The notes beneath the pieces are model-generated. The model saw nothing but the letters and a program-made list of their open reading frames with translations. It was not told the origin of the DNA and did not search any database. From NCBI RefSeq assembly GCF_006065315.1, contig NZ_CP040749.1, forward strand, positions 3,362,501 through 3,426,500: a DNA stretch of 64,000 nucleotides, given 5' to 3'. The stretch comes from Aureibaculum algae. Lineage in GTDB: Bacteria > Bacteroidota > Bacteroidia > Flavobacteriales > Flavobacteriaceae. Position numbers and translations under genes: made by a program. Within the stretch, counting starts at the first letter, position 1; every line of letters begins with the position of its first letter. This document shows positions 60,882 through 64,000 of the stretch, piece by piece.

Positions 60882-61949
60882 TTATTTTTTTTCCAGCTCC
60901 CAAAGCTCAACTTCTTCTGTTGAACGCCAATGTTGATCTTGTTTTGTTTTATCAGAAGATAATTTTACATTCTTTTTAAGGCAGTTGACCAATTTAAATC
61001 GTCCCCCTTTATCTAATTCCTTTTGTATAGGATGTTCTTTCGTAACTTCTGTGATTTGAGCCAAATTAGAGAACAAGACCACAATTTTCCCTTCTGGTAA
61101 CAACATTTTATCTGCTGCTGCAAAAAAGTCCGGGAAAAGTTTTTTATCGTAATACATAGCTTCGTCCTGGTTTTCTAACACTTCAGATACGGGTAACCAA
61201 GGTGGATTAAAAACAATCAATTCGGTTTGTTTTTCCCATTTTCCAAAAAGATGTCCAAGGTTTAATTCTACCTTTCTAGACAACTTGGTATCTTTCATAA
61301 ATTTGGCGAGACCTACAATTGCATTCGGATTGGTATCTGTACCAAAAACTTTTTGAAAACCATGCTTTACCATTTGAAAAGCCAGTACTCCACTGCCAAT
61401 TCCAATATCTATTGCTGTTTTTTTAGATCCTTTATACCGTTTTAACCAATTGTCAAAAAGTATTAAATGATCAAAACGCGTTGGGTAATAGGTACCATAA
61501 TAAGGATGAATCTTATTCCGCAATACTGGAATGGAAATCCCATTTTGGTAAGACTGCCAAGAGCTATTTAGGCCTTGAACCTGAGGAAAAGTTAATATAA
61601 AGTCGCTCGTTTCTGGGTACAACTCAGCTAACCAACCAATAGAAGGTGCTTTTTTTACATTCAATTTATGAGCCACAATTTCTATGAACATAAGATTTGA
61701 CATTTTACGATAAGCCTCCCGAAACTCACGTTGCTCTTTAAACGTTTTGTTAGGCATCCTTCTTTTTAAATACATTTGAATCTCCTTCAAAAGAACCATT
61801 CCGTTGCTATAAAATGCTGTAATTAATACAGGCTTGCCTGCTTCAAGTGCTCTCACAGTACTTTTAATATCTGAATTGCGATTAAACACCTCTATTTTTT
61901 TTCCAGGCACTATTGGTTCTGGTTTATGTAACGCTATATCTGTAATCAT
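60882..61949 (-). CDS. SAM-dependent methyltransferase (NPPW motif, HemK-like)
   Basis: Methyltransferase of 355 aa. The C-terminal two thirds carry the SAM-binding motif IDIGIGSGVLAFQMV near 203 and the catalytic loop FNPPWLP, an NPP[YFW]-type motif used to methylate amide or amine nitrogens. The N-terminal third (about 1-150) is a separate helical domain. Possible substrates include protein glutamine, ribosomal protein or nucleic acid; none can be chosen. It is divergent from the OMP gene and separated by about 110 nt. Confidence 0.86.
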   Translation of the reverse strand: MITDIALHKPEPIVPGKKIEVFNRNSDIKSTVRALEAGKPVLITAFYSNGMVLLKEIQMYLKRRMPNKTFKEQREFREAYRKMSNLMFIEIVAHKLNVKKAPSIGWLAELYPETSDFILTFPQVQGLNSSWQSYQNGISIPVLRNKIHPYYGTYYPTRFDHLILFDNWLKRYKGSKKTAIDIGIGSGVLAFQMVKHGFQKVFGTDTNPNAIVGLAKFMKDTKLSRKVELNLGHLFGKWEKQTELIVFNPPWLPVSEVLENQDEAMYYDKKLFPDFFAAADKMLLPEGKIVVLFSNLAQITEVTKEHPIQKELDKGGRFKLVNCLKKNVKLSSDKTKQDQHWRSTEEVELWELEKK

Positions 61950-62060
61950 AAATTGGTTTTGTATTGGTAATAAGGAGTCGTGTTTTATTTACGGATTCCT
62001 TCAATTAATAAAGTTGATAAAAAAATAAAATGGAATGCTACTATTATGCTTTTCGCTTGA

Positions 62061-63215
62061 TTATACAATGCTTAGTCGTACTTCATGCGGATATTCTTTT
62101 TGACGATTCTGAAATCTAAGAATACTGTCTTTTACAATAACTCCTTGATCAATATTTATGGCATTTTTAATGGTCATATTTTCTTTCCAATGGTCATAAC
62201 CCGATATTACAGTAGGCACGTACACCATTAATGCCGCAGAAATAGATCTAGAAGCACTTTCCCAATAATAACTTGGAGTATGGTCAACCGCGTAGTAATC
62301 AATATTATCAATTTCAATCATTGGGTTTTTAAAAGTGGTTGGTTTTGCAAAATAAAACCCCATCCCTTCATCACAACTCACATCGATAACAAGAGTACCT
62401 AGATTAAGGCTAGATTTTTCATCTGCTTTTATATAATCAATCGGATTATCCGTATCTTGATAGGTTCCATTAATTATAATTTCAGATTCATTAATCAACG
62501 CTAATAAAGAGCGTTCAGAACCATCATGTTCTACAACAATTAATCTTGGCTCGTTTTCGTTACCTTTTCTAATCCGTACATAGTGAACATTTAAAACTTC
62601 TTCTCTCACTTCATGGTCAGGTCTTTGAATACAGATGGTAATATCTCTAAAACCATGAGCTTTTAATGCGTAAATAGCACCTCTACTTACCGCACCAAAA
62701 CTGAAAATAATTACTTTTCGTTGGTTGCCATAATGACCATCTATTCCCTTCAATTGTAGTGCGTGGATGACGGCACTATAGCCTGCCATTTCATTATTTT
62801 TATAAAATGTATGTCTTCCCATTTGTCCATTAGGATTCCACACATACATATCTTCAAAAGCAATTAATGTTAATTTTTTATCGATGGCTATTTGTGTAAT
62901 ATCCTTTTGTTGTGCACAATGCGGATAGCCCCAAATTAAACCACCCTCTTTTAACTCTTCCAAATCAGATAAAATAGGTTTGGCAATAATGGCAGTACCA
63001 ATATCAGAGAGTATTTCACTTCTAGATGCTATTCCTCCTGTTAATTCGGTAATTTCTTTATCCGAAAAGTTGAAGGGCTTACCATAACCTTTTTCAAAGA
63101 TGAGTTGTTTACGAATGTGCTCAGGTAGCCTTTTAAGATGTTCTGGATGAATAGGCACACGCCTTTCGTCTTCTTTTTTTGAGGTACCAATAACCCCCAT
63201 TTTTAATAGAGCCAT
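62061..63215 (-). CDS. N5-(carboxyethyl)ornithine synthase-like dehydrogenase
   Basis: NAD(P)-dependent enzyme of 384 aa from ATG 63215; an upstream ATG and an internal one at 63200 are also possible. The N-terminal domain opens with GVIGTSKKEDERRVPIHPEHL, the alanine dehydrogenase/PNT signature, and a Rossmann domain follows (KVIIFSFGAVSRGAIYAL near 175). The length and the end match the Lactococcus Ceo enzyme, which links ornithine with pyruvate. A saccharopine-dehydrogenase-like or alanine-dehydrogenase-like reaction is the alternative. Confidence 0.82.
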   Translation of the reverse strand: MALLKMGVIGTSKKEDERRVPIHPEHLKRLPEHIRKQLIFEKGYGKPFNFSDKEITELTGGIASRSEILSDIGTAIIAKPILSDLEELKEGGLIWGYPHCAQQKDITQIAIDKKLTLIAFEDMYVWNPNGQMGRHTFYKNNEMAGYSAVIHALQLKGIDGHYGNQRKVIIFSFGAVSRGAIYALKAHGFRDITICIQRPDHEVREEVLNVHYVRIRKGNENEPRLIVVEHDGSERSLLALINESEIIINGTYQDTDNPIDYIKADEKSSLNLGTLVIDVSCDEGMGFYFAKPTTFKNPMIEIDNIDYYAVDHTPSYYWESASRSISAALMVYVPTVISGYDHWKENMTIKNAINIDQGVIVKDSILRFQNRQKEYPHEVRLSIV

Positions 63216-63260
63216 GTTTTTATTGTATAGAAACGGATTGCAGAGTAATGAGATGAGCAA

Positions 63261-63744
63261 GGCGTAAGATTAAAATCACTATTAGATAGTTATTTACTAG
63301 CAATCAGGCATTAAGTTGGCCACCAGGGTTCCGTTAATCAAAGAAGAGCTTAAGAAATAAAGCCTTATGAGTTCGCCGAAGTTGTGCGAATGAGAATTAA
63401 TATTAACAGAAAAATAATATAATGCAAAGATACTTTATTAAAACACATTTTAGGGATAATAGTAAAGTATTGTCTATCAGCGTAGAAAGACACCTGTTTT
63501 TTGATTACAAAAAAGCATGGTAGTAATTTCTTTGGCCAGTACTTTTTTGAATTCTAGAAAAGCCCTTTTTCGCAATACTACTTGCCTACATAAACAGTAA
63601 AATTATAGAGTATTTCTTAATAAAGAAAAGCATTATAAATAAAAAAGCATTTTGTTTCAGGACTTTTTGCCATACAGTTGTTTTTATACTAAAGCTGCAA
63701 TAAAGCAGCCATTAAATAAAATAACTATTCAATAAAATAAGAAT
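63261..63744. other. Gene-free spacer of about 480 bases
   Basis: No recognised gene, repeat or RNA. A 33-codon ORF (63422-63523, MQRYFIKTHFRDNSKV...) is open on the plus strand but has no recognisable motif, so it is not called as a gene. The spacer must contain the promoter of the following barrel gene, but no TAnnTTTG box was found close to its ATG. Confidence 0.4.
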
Positions 63745-64000
63745 ATGGAATTGATAAGGAAAAGAATAATTATAATAGGTTTTATGGGCTTTATTTTGAG
63801 CCTAAGCGGGCAAAATCAAAAACAAGGCACTTCAACTACTGGTATTAAAGGAGGTTATAATCTCGCTGCCGTTACTTATGATGGTGAAACAGAAACAGGG
63901 CAACGCCATGGTTTTCATTTAGGTGTTTATGGTAATTCCTCCATTAATAGTTTGATGGCCATTCAAGTGGAAGCCATGTACTCGCAACAAGGATATCAAT
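63745..64000 (+). CDS. Outer-membrane beta-barrel protein, partial (runs off the window)
   Basis: The first 85 residues are present. A signal peptide (MELIRKRIIIIGFMGFILSLSGQ) is followed by TTGIKGGYNLAAVTYDGETE and HGFHLGVYGN, the opening strands typical of PorT-like/OMP_b-brl barrels. The gene continues past position 64000, so length and C-terminus are unknown. Confidence 0.75.
   Translation, partial: MELIRKRIIIIGFMGFILSLSGQNQKQGTSTTGIKGGYNLAAVTYDGETETGQRHGFHLGVYGNSSINSLMAIQVEAMYSQQGYQ

Noticed and set aside
63422..63523. Short ORF of 33 codons in the right-hand spacer
   Set aside because: No motif, no clear ribosome site or -7 box nearby; could be chance in a 480-base spacer.
1..64000. 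tRNA, rRNA or riboswitch genes
   Set aside because: No cloverleaf-like GTTCGA/TTCAA arms with matching stems, no rRNA-like stretches and no recognised riboswitch consensus were found by reading.

Overview
The window comes from an AT-rich Bacteroidota chromosome, most likely a marine-type Flavobacteriaceae. The evidence is many TAnnTTTG (-7) boxes just upstream of genes, short lipoprotein signals, PorT-like outer-membrane barrels, and family-typical proteins such as DUF6787, DUF6438, DUF2853, DUF6807 (PmoA-like) and DUF5009. I saw no rRNA, tRNA, CRISPR array, prophage, transposase or integrase.

The first half (1-43 kb) is mainly conserved chromosomal backbone. It holds nadC, a MuiA-like DUF4139 protein, pcm, a Gfo/Idh oxidoreductase and a 3-hydroxyacyl-CoA dehydrogenase. 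A four-gene MacAB-like efflux operon follows (adaptor, two FtsX-type permeases, separate ATPase) with a clear minus-strand terminator. Next come a sulfurtransferase, a dicarboxylate symporter, folE, msrA, an M28 peptidase, threonine aldolase, a large zinc metalloprotease, prfB (RF2 without the programmed frameshift), a phosphoethanolamine transferase with a HAD phosphatase, and a family-10-like glycosyl hydrolase. The 5-oxoprolinase operon pxpABC is tightly joined to an Nramp-fold transporter whose metal ligands are replaced and to a DUF2891 lipoprotein. After that lie comM with an overlapping acyltransferase, a PaaK-like ligase, and a MocR regulator divergent from a GNAT-DUF1272-PNPOx operon across a compact, readable operator region.

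From about 43.2 to 54.2 kb the character changes. Small, mostly uncharacterised, visibly AT-rich genes all lie on the plus strand, and several are separated by non-coding repeats of about 150-300 bp. Five copies of one repeat family (R1) each carry a perfect TAnnTTTG box followed by a conserved leader, and then a different, unrelated gene. A 222-bp pair of direct repeats brackets a P-loop ATPase gene. Smaller families (R2, R3, an inverted-repeat element near 46.9-47.05 kb, and a CCCGA hairpin) mark other gene borders. This looks like a cassette-style accessory array, but no recombinase is present here. The same region holds a duplicated Cys/His heavy-metal-binding-like lipoprotein, an EF-hand-like protein, a LURP-one-like protein, a kynurenine-formamidase-like cyclase, and a cyclic-phosphate-processing receiver gene preceded by a lipoprotein gene broken by one extra C.

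From 54.5 kb onward the window returns to scattered metabolic and envelope genes: an NTF2-like lipoprotein, a DUF5009 membrane protein, a serine hydrolase, OsmC, an OMP barrel protein, an NPPW methyltransferase and a carboxyethylornithine-synthase-like dehydrogenase. An outer-membrane barrel gene is cut off by the right edge.
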